Shown here one piece after another: positions 12,676-23,958 of a stretch of DNA of 64,000 nucleotides. Each line of letters opens with the position of its first letter. Positions within the stretch are counted from its first letter, which is position 1. The notes beneath the pieces are model-generated. The model saw only the letters and a list, made by a program, of their open reading frames with translations. It did no database searches and was not told where the DNA came from. Origin of the DNA: Ascaphus truei (lineage: Eukaryota; Chordata; Amphibia; Anura; Ascaphidae). Both the position numbers and the translations under genes were made by a program. The stretch is from the NCBI GenBank assembly GCA_036426205.1, contig CM071568.1:52944066-53008065 (forward strand). Reading direction: 5' to 3'.

Positions 12676-12905
12676 TAATCATACACCTGAGCAGCTAACA
12701 TCTTTAATTGCACTTTTTATGTATTTTTTATGATTTGTATTGTGTATTAGATTTGTTGTCTCTGTTTGTTTTGTAAGTATTAGTGAGGCTGATTGTTCAT
12801 ATGGGCATGACTGACAGTAGCTTAAACCAATTATACACTTGTTTTAGATTATCCAATAGAAATCGCTTTGCCAGTATATAAGTAATTCATGTCCATTATC
12901 CCAAA

Positions 12906-12945
12906 GCCCCTGAAGAAGTGCGCATGCGCACGAAACGCGTTGGGC
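12906..12945 (+). ncRNA. Hammerhead ribozyme-like motif, copy 2 (best match)
   Basis: The outer stem GCCC (12906-12909) pairs with GGGC (12942-12945). Inside it come CTGAAGA (12910-12916), which satisfies the hammerhead consensus CUGANGA, one extra A, and hairpin GTGCGC/GCGCAC with an AT loop. GAAA (12932-12935) follows, then a palindromic CGCGT and a T where cleavage would fall. The short self-complementary ACGCGT third stem suggests a dimeric ribozyme. Retroelement hammerheads are known from Penelope-like elements in general. Activity here is inferred, and the extra A before stem II is unusual. Confidence 0.6.
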
Positions 12946-13375
12946 CGATTTGTTAGTACATGTTGAGCGTGGCAGAGGACTTGCAGTAGCTGTTCAGTTC
13001 ATTGAGAGGGAATTTGGCGAGCCATCCCGCCCTCTGTGAGTGTGCTTCCGGAGGCAGCTTGACGGACAGTTCCAGGAGAGCCAACGAGTCGTTTGGTGTG
13101 ACGCACTTCCGGTTACGGAGCGGAGGAGAGCCCTGGATGTCAGAAGTTTGAACGGAGCTGCAGCCGGACACAAATCAACTTTAAACCCCTGCTCGTGATC
13201 TGTGGCAGTTCTGTAAGTAGGATTCCGGTTTTACCCACCGGATCCCACGCCTGCCACGTTATTGTTATTGTGATTAATAAATTTATCTTTTTAGTTATAG
13301 TCAGCCTTGCTTGTTATATGTAGTGTTTGTCTTGTCTTGTTGGTCCTGCTTGTTTGGTATTTACATATTACACTA

Positions 13376-13697
13376 TATGTTCCTTTTGTTTATTTTCCCT
13401 CTCTGCATTATGTTGACGGAGTTCACCTATTGAAGTCAAGCAGGAAGGACACTTCTACAGCATTCTGCTAATTTGAGACTCTATCATTGTTGGACATTTG
13501 ATTCCAGCTTTGGACTAATCGGCACCGGTCTGTATTGTTTCATTATTGTCTTGTTTTCCAACTGCGTCTTGGAGTTGGTGTTGCCTGGCAGCCTATTATT
13601 TATATTTATATTATTTGTGCATTATCACATCACATCACCTTTATAGTCACTGTACACATTTTTAGCGCTATATACACCCATTTTTTTCTTGTCCTTG
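13376..13697 (+). repeat. PLE-A right pLTR-like direct repeat
   Basis: This is the partner of 7706-8027, ending at the same internal position (CTTGTCCTTG against CTTGTCTTTG). Beyond it the sequence changes abruptly to the minus-strand L2 LINE, so 13697/13698 is an insertion junction. Confidence 0.8.
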
Positions 13698-16060
13698 GGA
13701 GAGAGCTTTAGATACAAAGGGGGTAGAAAGAAGACATCCTTGAGAAGAACGCAAGAGTCGGGATGGTGCATAGCGAGAAATTAGGGCTGAGATGTAAGGA
13801 GGGGCAGAAGAATGTAAAGCTTTAAAAGTGAGGAGGAGAATTGAGTGTGAGATACGGGATTTGATCGGAAGCCAGGAGAGGGATTTCAGGAGGGGAGATG
13901 CGGAGACAGATTTAGGAAAGAGTAGAGCGATTCTGGCAGCAGCGTTTAGGATAGATTGTAGGGGAGACAGGTGAGAGGCAGGAAGGCTGGACAGCAGGAG
14001 GTTACAGTAATCGAGACGTGAGAGAATGAGGGCCTGAGTCAGAGTTTTAGCTGTTGAGTAACAGAGGAAAGGGCGTATCTTTGTGATATTGCGGAGGAAA
14101 AAGCGACAAGTTTTAGAAACGTTTTGAATATGAGAGGAGAATGAGAGAGAGGAATCAAGTGTAACCCCTAGGCAGCGTGCTTGGGCTACTGGGTGAATGA
14201 TCGTATTTCCAATAGTAATGTGGAAGGAGGTAGTAGGGCCAGGTTTGGGAGGAAGTATAAGGAGCTCTGTTTTTGCCATGTTAAGTTTCAGTCGGCGGAT
14301 GGCCATCCAGGATGATATTCCAGAGAGGCATTCAGAAACTTTGGTCTGTATAGCAGGTGGTGTAAGGTTGGGTTGAAAGGTAAATTTGTGTGTCGTCAGC
14401 ATAGAGGTGATATTTAAACCCAAAAGATGTGATTAGGTCACCTAGAGAGAGAGTGTAAAGAGAAAAGAGAAGGGGTCCCAGGACAGAGCCCTGGGGTACC
14501 CACACAGAGATCAATAGAGGAGGAGGAGGTGTTAGCAAAAGAGACACAAAGTACGATGGGAGAGGTAAGAGGAGATCCAGGATAGAGCTTTATTCCGAAT
14601 ACAAAGAGTATGGAGAATGTGAAGGAGAAGAGGGTGGTCCACGGTGTCGAATGCTGCAGAGAGGTCAAGTAATATGAGCAGAGTGTAATGACCTGTGTCT
14701 TTGGCAGCATGGAGGTCGTCAGTTATTTTAGTGAGGGCTGTTTCAGTAGAGTGAGCAGTGCGGAAGCCAGATTGTAGAGGGTCTAGAAGAGAATAGGTGT
14801 TGAGAAAGTGTAGCAAACGAGAGAATACAAGACGTTCAAGGAGTTTGGAGGCAAAAGGCAGGAGGGAGACAGGTTGATAGTTAGAAGCACAGGTAGAGTC
14901 AAGCTTGCTGTTTTTGAGTAATGGTATAATGGTTGCATGCTTGAAGGAGGATGGAAAGGTACCAGAGTAGAGGGAAGAGTTAAAGATCTGTGTGAGCATA
15001 GGGATTATAGAAGGAGCAAGATGTTTTAGGAGATGGGAGGGAATGGGATCAAGAGGGCAAGTGGTAGAGGGAGAAGAGTAGATCAGCAGTGACACATCCT
15101 TCTCCGAGATAGAGGAAAAAGAGCCAAGAAAGGCAGGAGGAGAGTTGGGAAGCAGTGTGGGATGGGAGGAGGCAACAGATGGAATGTTTTGACGTATGGA
15201 TTCCACCTTTTCCTTAAAAAAGTCAGCAAAGTCCTGAGGTGAGATGGAGGAAGAAGAGGAGGCAGCCGAGGGTGGTCTGAGTAGAGAGTCAAAGACAGAA
15301 AAGAGTCGGCGTGGGTTAGACTTGTGTGTGTTGATTAGTGATGAAAAGTAGGTTTGTTAAGCCTGAGAGAGGGCAGAGTTGAAACAGGACAGCATAAATT
15401 TGTAGTGAATGAAGTCTGCGGGCGTATGAGATTTCCTCCAGAGGCGTTCAGAGGAACGAGTGGAGGAAAGCAGCATGCGTGTGTGGGAGTTTAGCCAGGG
15501 TCTGGGGTTAGAAGGGCGAGGACAGCAGAGATAGAGCGGGGCATGAAGATCAAGAGAGGAAGATAAGGCAGAGTTGTAGTTCCTGACCAGGTTGTCAGGG
15601 TCTGAAGCAGAACAGAGAGGAGAGGGAGGAGCGTAAAGTGGAATCAAGAGCTGGTAGGTTAATAGAGCGCAGGTTTCTGCAAAAATGAGGGCGAGATGGA
15701 GAGAAGCGAGAGAGAGAAAATGAGATGAGGTGATGGTCAGAGAGAGGAAAAGGGGAAATGGAGAAATCGGAGAGAGAGAAGTTTTTAGTGAAAACCAGGT
15801 CTAGGTAGTATCCATCCTTGTGGGTGCTGGCTTCAGTCCACTGTTGAAGGTTAAAAGAAGAGGTTAGAGTGAGAAAGCGGGAAGCCCAAGGGAGAGAGGG
15901 GTCATCAATGTGGCAGTTGAAGTCCCCAAGTAGAAGAACAGGGGAGTCTGAGGAGAGAAAGAAAGAGAGCCAGGATCCAAAGTGAGAGAGAAAGGCAGAA
16001 GGGGGATGAGTAGAGGAAGGTGGGCGATAGATGACAAACAAGAGAGCACGAAGCTGGGCA
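13698..16060 (-). pseudogene. L2/CR1-group LINE ORF2 (endonuclease and RT), broken
   Basis: Read on the minus strand, the frames give an apurinic endonuclease C-terminal half (RALLFVIYRPPS, LLLGDFNCHID, SDHHLISFSL, about 16060-15600). A reverse transcriptase follows, with [20 protein letters not shown], the catalytic [13 protein letters not shown] (about 14640) and [13 protein letters not shown] (about 14400). The C-terminal CLGVTLDSSLSFSSHIQ and RLDYCN region reaches 13700. This order and the motif wording fit the L2 branch of the CR1 group. Frameshifts near 14540, 14420 and 15300 and a missing N-terminus make it non-functional. Its 3' tail is absent because PLE-A abuts it, and its 5' side interrupts a recombinase retroelement at about 16060. 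Confidence 0.85.
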
Positions 16061-17650
16061 ACAGATTCACAACTGGCGGGCAGCGTGAACCAAAGTAATT
16101 CACTACTTCGACCACCCACATTATGTCAGTCCAGAATACCACTTCCCTGTTTGGAAACAATGGTCCCCAAAGCCGTACCGCGACCAGCAGCGGAAAAAGC
16201 CCAATGAACGTCAAGTTCCTGATGAGCTCACACGTGCCAGCTCACGGGCCAGCACTCCGCGCACCATGCACCATTGAAGTATGCCCCAAAACCCACTGAC
16301 CCTGCCACGTCCGTGAACAGTTGCAGTTCGGCATTCCGCAATGTACGCCTGCGCCATAAGGTCCGACCGTTGGACTTCTCTAGGAAGTCCAGCCAGACCT
16401 CGAAGTCCTTGCGTATTTCGGCAGTGACCCGGATGAAGTTACTAGGATGCCTGACCTCTGCTGTGGTCGCCGCTAGGCATCCGGAAAAAAACCTTCGTGC
16501 CGCGAACACAAGGTGGCCCAATAATGATCGGCATTGACACAGCGAGCCTTTCCTCAGGCCCATGAACTCCCGTAGGAGCTCCACTAGCGCCACCAGTTTG
16601 TCTAGAGGTACCCTGTACTCCATCCTTGCTGAAAAAATCTCAATCCCAAAAAAGCCAATAACCGTTGTAGGCCTCACTGTTCTCTCTTACGCCAGCGGGA
16701 CCCCAAACTCGCTTGCCATGGTCAAAAACTCAAAGCCACCTTGCGCACAGCTCAGAACCCGCCGGACCTATGAACAAGAAATAGTCCATGAAAAGCTATG
16801 TACCATGCGGCTTGCACCGCACCACCCATTTGAGGAACGTGCTAAAAGTTTCCAAGTAGAAACATGATAGAGCGCAGCCCATGAGCAAGCACAAGTCGAT
16901 GAAGTACTGACTGTCCAGCATGCAACCTAACAAATGAAAACAAAATCGGGGTGCACTGGCAGCAATCGGAAAGCAAACTTGATGTTGGCCTTTGCCAGCA
17001 ATGCCCCCTACCAACTGGTGCGTTACACCGCTAAGCCCCGTCCTTCGGGGCGGCGGCCTGAGCGCCTGACGCCTGCCTAGCGTGCGACGCTCCAGGGATG
17101 CCACGACCTTGTCCGCCACCACGCACTGGCCTGTTCATAAACAACGCCATCAGCAGCCGGTCTAACTACCCCTTGTTATGGTTCACCGCCTCTGCTTGAA
17201 GCAGACTAAACTGCTCGGCTAACGACACCATCGCTGCTGTGGGAAGAAGCTTTCTGACCAACGCATGCTCAAGCTCCCTGAACTGCGTGTGCACCAATCT
17301 AAATACACTGCGATGCGTGTTTGCAATGGAAAGACTGGTCTAAATACAGCGCTAGCTAGTGCAACTATGCGGGCCACCCCAGCAGCCACGAATCCAAACG
17401 AGGGGAAAAAAAAGAGATCACAGCTGAAATAGATAAGACATGCAACAGTTATCATCAGAGTGCTGCCCACCTTCTCGCTTGGAGAACACACGTTAGCAGT
17501 TCTGCTCAGGCCTTCGCCAGCTACCTGCACGAAGACCCATGCACACCCTTGACCCGGCCTCCCAGGCCGCCATCCTGACCAAAAGGATAGCCGTAACAGA
17601 TGCAGTAAAGCAGGTTTGCCAGTCCGCACTGGCACTGCCCCCACCCATTC
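16061..17650 (-). pseudogene. Ngaro/DIRS-type retroelement RT-RNase H region, broken
   Basis: Minus-strand frames give, in order, a reverse transcriptase palm with YFIDLCLLMGCALSCFYLE (about 16900) and FLGIE-like VIGFFGIEIFSARMEYRVPL (about 16670). A thumb/connection block (GSLCQCRSLLGHLVFAARRF) comes next, and then an RNase H-like domain with LQLFTDVAGSVGFGAYFNGA (about 16300) and VVFWTDIMWVVEVVN (about 16130). This is the layout of tyrosine-recombinase retrotransposons of the Ngaro/DIRS group, common in amphibians. Several frameshifts and stops separate the frames. The sequence 17150-17650 probably belongs to the preceding ORF but is not recognisable. The element is cut at about 16060 by the L2 LINE. 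Confidence 0.75.
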
Positions 17651-19268
17651 ACCACCAAAAGGGGGGAGGGGGGGAAGTCACCTTCTACTATATTATGGAA
17701 TAATGAGATTTATAATATATTATGACTTTATTGGTTGATTCAATATGCTTTGAGGGATGTGTACATTAGTATCTGAATTCCTTTGCCTCCCCCCTCTGTA
17801 TCTGCACCAGGATTAGAAATCTGGAACTCACCTGTGAGCTGCTACACTTTCCCAAGAGCCACCAGCACCTCACACAATGTGCTTCTGTGCTGTGTAACAC
17901 TGCTCTCACAGCAACACTACACCTCCCAGCCAATTGAAACCGCTTAGCCAGAACATTAGCACAATAAACAAAATCTACTATTAAAACAGCTTAAATATCA
18001 AAACGGTTCAACATTAACAGAACTCCTGTAGAACTATCAGCATAAGTTTCTGTACACATTGCCCCTATAGAGCAATGCACACCTTTATTCATAATTATAA
18101 CCACAGTAACATTTGCTTATCCAATACCTGTGCAGGCTAATGATGTAGTGTTAACAAGGAAAACATAATCCCCTTTCCTTGAGCCGCCAGCCAGACGCAA
18201 AACAGCCATGCCAACCCAGGGCAACATGGGCCAGAGGGGGTAAGCCCAGAGCCGCCAGCCAGCCCCACTATCCCACCTCGGGCACTTGGGAACACAGGAC
18301 GGAGGGGAAGCCTGTGGTGGGCCCGCGCCCGCAAAACCCTGCTCCCCCGCGCCAGCCTCCCGTCCTGGGCAGCAGCCGGGGGTAGCGGGAGGAGAGAGAC
18401 CCAAATGCTGCTAACGCAAAGCCAAGTGCACACCATGGGCCGGGGGAGGCCGCCAGGAGAAGACGTCTGCTACCATAAACAATGTACCGTCCCACACCGA
18501 CCCCCCTGCACCCGCCTCTCATCCCGGGCAACCGCCATGGGGACCGGGGGAGGACCCGACCTCCAGACCTCGCTACCCCCTGAGCCCACCACCCACCCCG
18601 GGCAGCTGCCGCAGGGACCGGGGGCAGGGGGGACGTGGTCATAGAGGCAGGCCAACCATACCTAGGTCTGTAGCGCAGGTCAGGTCAACTAGTCTGGCAG
18701 ACAGCAAAGAGGCAGCGCTGCCTGCCAGCCTGGCCTTATATAGGCCCTCCAGAAACTCCTCCCCAGGGGAATGCCAGCCCCTCCGCCAATGGCTAGGGGG
18801 CCGCCTGATAACACACATACATCACTATACACATACGCACACACACACACATCACTATACACCTACACACACACACATCACTATACACATACACACATCA
18901 CTATACACACACATCACTATACACATACACACACATCACTATGTACACACACATCACTATGTACACACACATCACTATGTACACACACATCACTATGTAC
19001 ACACACATATACACACACACTACTGTACTGCATGCTCGGCTCCCCACGCTGCGGAACACTGGAGGAGTAAAGACAGGAAGAGGAGGGCTTGTGTCTGTGT
19101 GCAGAGACACGCCCCGCCCCCTCTGCAAGCACAGGGAAAAAGCAGCAGCACGGAGCTTCTGCCCGCCCGTGCACTGCTCTGCTCTGCCCCCAGGTTTCGC
19201 CGCACAGGCTGCGCCCCCCCCCCCTAAATAATTTGGCGCGCTCCCCCCAGTTTGCGCACCGCTGCCTT
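17651..19268. repeat. GC-rich repeat block ending in a hAT terminus
   Basis: 17820-18720 is CpG-rich and repeat-derived, with no coding motif. The frames on both strands around 18117-18655 overlap and are compositional. At 18820-19020 a minisatellite of an 18-20 bp unit (ACACACATCACTAT type) gives a long chance frame. The right edge, GTTTGCGCACCGCTG at 19254-19268, is the reversed hAT end CAGCGGTGCGCAAAC, so a hAT element runs leftward from 19268. Its left end was not identified. Confidence 0.45.
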
Positions 19269-19636
19269 AAGGTATTCTAGAGGCCAGCTAACGAGCATCA
19301 TCACTTTGATGACTGCTCTGCCTCTCACCGAGATTTATTACTTTTTACATACTCTCAAATGAATCCGCATTTTCTTTTCACTTCGCTAATAATAATAATA
19401 GCATCAACCACTTTATTTAGCGATTTTGGTTCCCCAAAGCGCTTCACACATTTAAAGCTAACAGTTACAACAAATAAAAGGAAACAATTTAAAGCTATTG
19501 AAGAAAACAAATGCAAGAGAAATAGAAACATGAACGGAATTGCAATGAGTTTGCAGCACTGCTAGCAATGGAGGTTTGACTTGTAAATAGAACTCTGCAA
19601 GAAAATAGATTCTGATCTAAAAATCATAAGAACAGA

Positions 19637-19641
19637 CAAAA

Positions 19642-19697
<56 letters not shown>
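19637..19697. repeat. (AT)n microsatellite
   Basis: About 30 uninterrupted AT dinucleotides follow a short A run. Confidence 0.95.
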
Positions 19698-19698
<1 letters not shown>

Positions 19699-20520
19699 CA
19701 TCTGTGGGTGTACATGCTAAGCTATCCAGTTTACTGCAGCTAAGCTTCCTTTCTGATGTCAGATAATATTGATGCCATTAGTCTGATAAAAATGAGTTCC
19801 GGAGAGTTTGAGTATAAGGCATTGCAAAAATCAGCAACCACCATTTTATTAGTAATAATGTGAGACAAGAAAAACAATTTGAAAAAAATTGTTCACTGAT
19901 GCCAGGTTCCTTTTTACACCAGGTGGAAGAGGTTGAACATGTTACAGGTATCCTTTCCATCTCAGCCATCCCACATTAGAAGTGTTATAAATAAATTGTA
20001 GGAAATTCAGGTTTTACTACATTGAATTAGGTTTATATATTTTTTAATACAATACAAATAAAAAAAACTATTGAAATATTTTAAATATTTTTTTTCTATA
20101 AGAATAATTAAGTGGCAGCTTTTTGCCTGTGGATTTGGTTCTCAGACAAAGATTAGCCTTTAGGCTGCCCTTATGATGTTCCCTAAACGTTATGAGCGCA
20201 AGCACGTGAAGGGCCTTTATGATGTTCAATGAACATCATGCTAAGAATACTCCTATTCTTGCAAATCACAGCGCCATTGAATCAGAAGCCCCCTCCACTT
20301 CAGTTTATGTGACTGGTGGCCTGGCACAACCACGCCATTTCTACCTCAAGCGATCACATGGTCCTCCCAGAAGACCTCCAGCAGCAAAGGTTTTACCACA
20401 TATCTCAATTTATAGCTATAGTGGTGGCATTGTAGATCTATCTGTCTTTCAGCTCTGATGATGACCCAAGTGCCCTACTATTAAATTTGCTGCTGTTGCA
20501 CATGAAAAAGTAATGCTGCA
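19698..20520. other. Intronic sequence without recognised gene
   Basis: The short frames 19778-19969 (-) and 20219-20458 (+) have no family features. Words such as TAGGCTGCCCTTATGATGTT at 20160 hint at an old MITE, but its ends are not clear. Confidence 0.35.
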
Positions 20521-20637
20521 ATAGCGGTTCACAGCTCACCATAGGGGTATGACCAAAAGATCTCCAACGCAATTAGTAAAAAGGGTGATTTATTAGTGCA
20601 TACAAAATGAACAGATTTGCCACAGAGTACTGTAACT

Positions 20638-20672
20638 CTGACGCGTTTCGTCCAACCACTAGGACTTGAAAC
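20638..20672 (-). ncRNA. Hammerhead-like motif, copy 3 (degenerate)
   Basis: On the minus strand the sequence reads TTTCAA, hairpin GTCC/GGAC around TAGTGGTT, then GAAACGCGTC. The hairpin and the GAAACGCGTC half fit the family, but the first box has lost the CTGA-type core, so it is probably inactive. The surrounding 20520-20640 resembles the 3' region of a Penelope-like element on the minus strand. Confidence 0.3.
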
Positions 20673-21124
20673 ATGATATAAACAGTTAAAAACAAAACTA
20701 AAAATAGTAAAGATGGCATATTAAACAAAATAGCTATCAACTATATAATGAAACCAGTAACAAAGTAGCAAAATCAAAAAGCAACATAAATAAGAACCCT
20801 AATTATATTATAAAAATGTAATCTAATAACTATAACGAATGGATAAATAAATGAGTATTCTCAAAAGACTTATCAAAAATAATGGAATAATAATAGACTC
20901 AAAATATATAAATACGTACTGATAATTATAACATACTAGCTGAGAGACCCTGCGTTGCCCGGGCGTGGAAGGGCAGGGGGCATGGAGTGGAAGGGCGGGG
21001 AGGAGGGGCCTGGAAGGGCGGGGGGGGGGGAGCACACCGTGAGGAGCCACGTTCCTTCAGCCAACAGGCTTGGTTTTCATATTTCCTTTTCATAGTAGTT
21101 GTTAATATAGGCGCCCACGGATAC

Positions 21125-21225
21125 TATCTTTTGTCCATTTATTTATATAGCGCCATAAATGTACATAGCGCTTCACAGTAGTAATACATATCATATAAAT
21201 TACAAATAATACATACATCTACAGT
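21125..21225 (-). mobile_element. L2 LINE 3' tail, inverted
   Basis: The reverse complement reads GTGAAGCGCTATGTACAT followed by a GGCGCTATATAAATAAATG block, the same tail as at 62450-62640. It is only the terminal ~100 bp. Confidence 0.6.
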
Positions 21226-21229
21226 AGGT

Positions 21230-21711
21230 GCCAGTTCTTGCGGGTGTTCCGGATATGCCTGGAGCGTTTGGGGTTGGAAGCAGCACAATTCGGGACCCAC
21301 TCGTTCAGGATTAGGGCCGCTACGGAGGCAGCGCGTGCGGGGCTAGTGGGAGAGGTGATCCAGAAGATCGGGCACTGGGAGTCGAACAAGTACCAGTCCT
21401 ATGTCAGGCCCGCATTAGTTGAGGGTCGGGTTGCGCTGGTATGATTTTTTTTTTTTCCCTTAACCACAGAGGCAGCAGCAAACGTGTGGATCATCGGCGA
21501 CTGCCTGATACACTGGATGGAGAGGCGTACGGCTTGGCGGCCTTGTGGACCAAACCTCGGGTTGCGCGTCGATCAGGCGAGGGTGTTCTGGTGTGGGGGG
21601 GGGGGGGGTTGCGCGTCGATCAGGCGAGGGTGTTCTGGTGTGGGGGGGGGGGGGGTGCGGTGGTGCCAGCTGCTCCCGCGACTTTTGGTCATTATGATTT
21701 GGGAAGGGGAC
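21230..21711 (+). pseudogene. Tyrosine recombinase C-terminus plus SGNH hydrolase fragment (Ngaro/DIRS type)
   Basis: 21238-21444 encodes the catalytic end of a tyrosine recombinase. It includes HSFRIRAATEAARAGL (the H-x-x-R box), GHWESNKYQSYVRP with the likely Tyr nucleophile, and an in-frame stop. After a T run, a second frame (about 21478-21710) reads ANVWIIGDCLIHWMERR and continues to GPNLGLRVDQARVFWCGGGG. This resembles the start of the SGNH-hydrolase domain some Ngaro-like elements carry, with GDC where GDS is expected. A 47-bp tandem duplication with long G runs breaks the frame, and PLE-B begins at 21712. It may once have belonged to the same family as 16.06-17.65 kb, but it lies on the opposite strand. 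Confidence 0.7.
21561..21654 (+). repeat. 47-bp tandem duplication within the hydrolase fragment
   Basis: Two copies beginning GTTGCGCGTCGATCAGGCGA lie 47 bp apart, each ending in a run of G. Confidence 0.85.
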
Positions 21712-21805
21712 TTAGACACTTTGCATGCGTTTTTTGAATATATTAATCATAACACTAATTAGACACTTTGCATGCGTTTTTTGAATATATTAATCATAAC
21801 ACTAA
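21712..21805 (+). repeat. 47-bp direct duplication at the PLE-B 5' junction
   Basis: The 47 bp starting TTAGACACTTTGCATGCG occur twice in direct tandem (21712-21758 and 21759-21805). Both copies belong to the element, since the second is continuous with the RT frame. Short terminal tandem copies are a recognised product of Penelope-like integration. Confidence 0.9.
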
Positions 21806-22877
21806 TCTAAAATTCACTTACAAATATGATTTACACCATATAGACTATCTGGACCTTCGATTGTTTATTGATATTGATAGAAAAATACAAACAGAGACAT
21901 TCAGGAAACCTAACTCTAAAAATATGCTACTGAGAGCAGACAGCTGCCATCCCCATACGGTCATAAAAGGTATCCCCAAAGGCCAATTCCTCAGGCTGAG
22001 GCGAAACTGCTCCACTGAGGAGAGCTTTGCTAGGCAGTCTGGGGAATTGAGCCAACGGTTCCAACAAGAGGCTATAATGCTAAAGATGTGTCTAGGACTA
22101 TGGAACAAGTCTCTAAGATTGATAGACAGACTTTATTGAATGAACAAAGACACACTAGTTCTATTGGGGAAGAGAATACTAGGGATAGAAAAAAACATGT
22201 AGGCCATATGGATAAAGACACACCACTTTTGATCACACAGTATAACAAATGTAGTCAACAAGTCCAAAACAATGTTCGCAAACATTGGAACATTTTATCA
22301 CTAGATAAGAGTCTTAAAGAATGTGTGAAAAAAGGTCCACGATTCGTATATCAGAAAGCCAAGACGATAGCCTCCTCTGTAGCTCCGAGCTATGTTGATA
22401 CTTTAACACATACTAGGAAATTTATCACAAAGGGGTCCTTCAGATGCGGAGGATGTAAAATCTGTCAGTTTATGGTACCCTCAGTCCAATTCAAAAGTGC
22501 CCTCTGGACGGTCATTTCCTATAAAAACCTTCATTAATTGTGATACACAGTACGTGATATGTTTACTTACGTGTAAATGCGGAATTAATTACGTAGGAAG
22601 AACAACTAGATCCTTGAAAGTTAGGATATTAGAACACATCAGGTTAATTAAAAAACTAGACCAATCACACCCAGTGTCTAAACACTTTTCTACCTGTATA
22701 CAAGGAGGATTAAAAGGTTTCACAGTAAGGGGCATTGAAAGGGTGTTTCTGAACGAGAGGAAAGGCGATTTGCTCAATCTTTTGGACCGCAGGGAGGCTT
22801 ATTGGATCTTCATGTTACAAACTAGAGCCCCCTGCGGTCTGAATATTGAGTGGAATCTTAGCCATTTTTTGAATTAA
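21768..22877 (+). pseudogene. PLE-B RT C-terminus and GIY-YIG endonuclease
   Basis: Three overlapping frames (21768-22139, 22088-22537, 22497-22877) give HHIDYLDLRLF, LRADSCHPHTVIKGIPKGQF, LRLRRNCSTEESF, a central connector and a cysteine block (FRCGGCKICQF). The GIY-YIG-like core YVICLLTCKCGINYVGRTTR and RILEHIRLI follow. The catalytic polymerase palm is missing because the copy is 5'-truncated. At least two frameshifts separate the pieces, so it is inactive. The tail ends with LNIEWNLSHFLN, a typical Penelope C-terminus. Confidence 0.85.
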
Positions 22878-23958
22878 AAAATATGTCTTTATTATCATGC
22901 TGGAAAGTTGACTCTGATTAGATCATTATTATGATATTTGTCATTTCCACTTAAGGGTCACTCAATTGTATGAAGGCAAAGAATTATTCATATTGAGTAT
23001 ACTTATGAATTATTGATAGATGTATTATGATCGCAATTTTTATCATTGTAGGTTCACTATTACATACTCCAGGGAGGATGCATACATTACTAGGGCAATA
23101 GGATGTCTTTAGTCTATCTCTTCACTTATGATAATAAAATATCTATAGGCTTGATAAAGATACCTCTATGCCCTAGCTGGAATTTATGTATTTGTTTTTA
23201 TTGTAATTCAATATTGTTTGGAGATTCATCTAATGTGATTTTACATATTTTCATTGTGGAATGTTATATCAGAGAGAGGGGTTACCTGCGGTATAGTATA
23301 TTATACTGTGGTACTATGTATCCTGGTATCTGTTACTAGGGGTGCTATATATTTTTATTTACAAATGTTGATATAAGCCATTTACATTATTTACTAATTA
23401 TCAAATCCTCTTGTCTTCCGGGGGCCGTCAGGAGCGATATTCAGTGGGAGAGGGGGTGTCAGTTGCCCTTTTCCAATCTCTGATTGGCTGGTAACGGCGA
23501 CCCTTAACCTATGGGATGTCGCGAGGGGCATACCTTGGGGGGATGGAGGAGTGCTCAGTTGCATGATGTTCACACACTCATTCTCCCTATTCACCTCCCT
23601 GACAGGCGCGTATGCGTGACTGCCCGGGGGCGTACACACTGGCTGATTCTCTCATGCCACGGTGGCGGCCCGTTTGACTTCACGCGCATGCGCGGTAGGG
23701 TTGCGACTGAGTTTTTTATTGTTGCGATGCAGCCGGGGCTTAGAACTAGTCTGCAGGTTATCCTCCCTTAGATGCGCATGCGCGTGACGGTCGAGCACGG
23801 GGGAGGCGCACTGTGAGAGGCTGTTCCTTCAGTTGCGACGGTGGCGCCCGCCGTGACGTCACGCGCATGGGGGCTTTTTGAATTAAATATACCAGCTGTT
23901 GTAATTTAGCCTCATTTACTGGGGGTATATAAGATGTCCCTTTACTATGGGTTCCACA

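Larger units (their letters stand above)
7706..13697 (+). mobile_element. Penelope-like element A (PLE-A)
   Basis: This is a ~6 kb Penelope-like retroelement bounded by two copies of a 322-bp direct repeat. Between them lie a broken reverse transcriptase ORF (about 8116-10811), a GIY-YIG endonuclease frame (11132-11455), a fold-back insertion (11637-12675) and a hammerhead-like motif (12906-12945). The combination of a DKGGG and KIHK-PPGRP type reverse transcriptase with a C-terminal GIY-YIG domain is diagnostic of canonical (endonuclease-bearing) Penelope-like elements. The left repeat abuts a (GT)n tract and the right repeat abuts an L2 LINE. It lies in the same orientation as the host gene. 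Confidence 0.85.
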
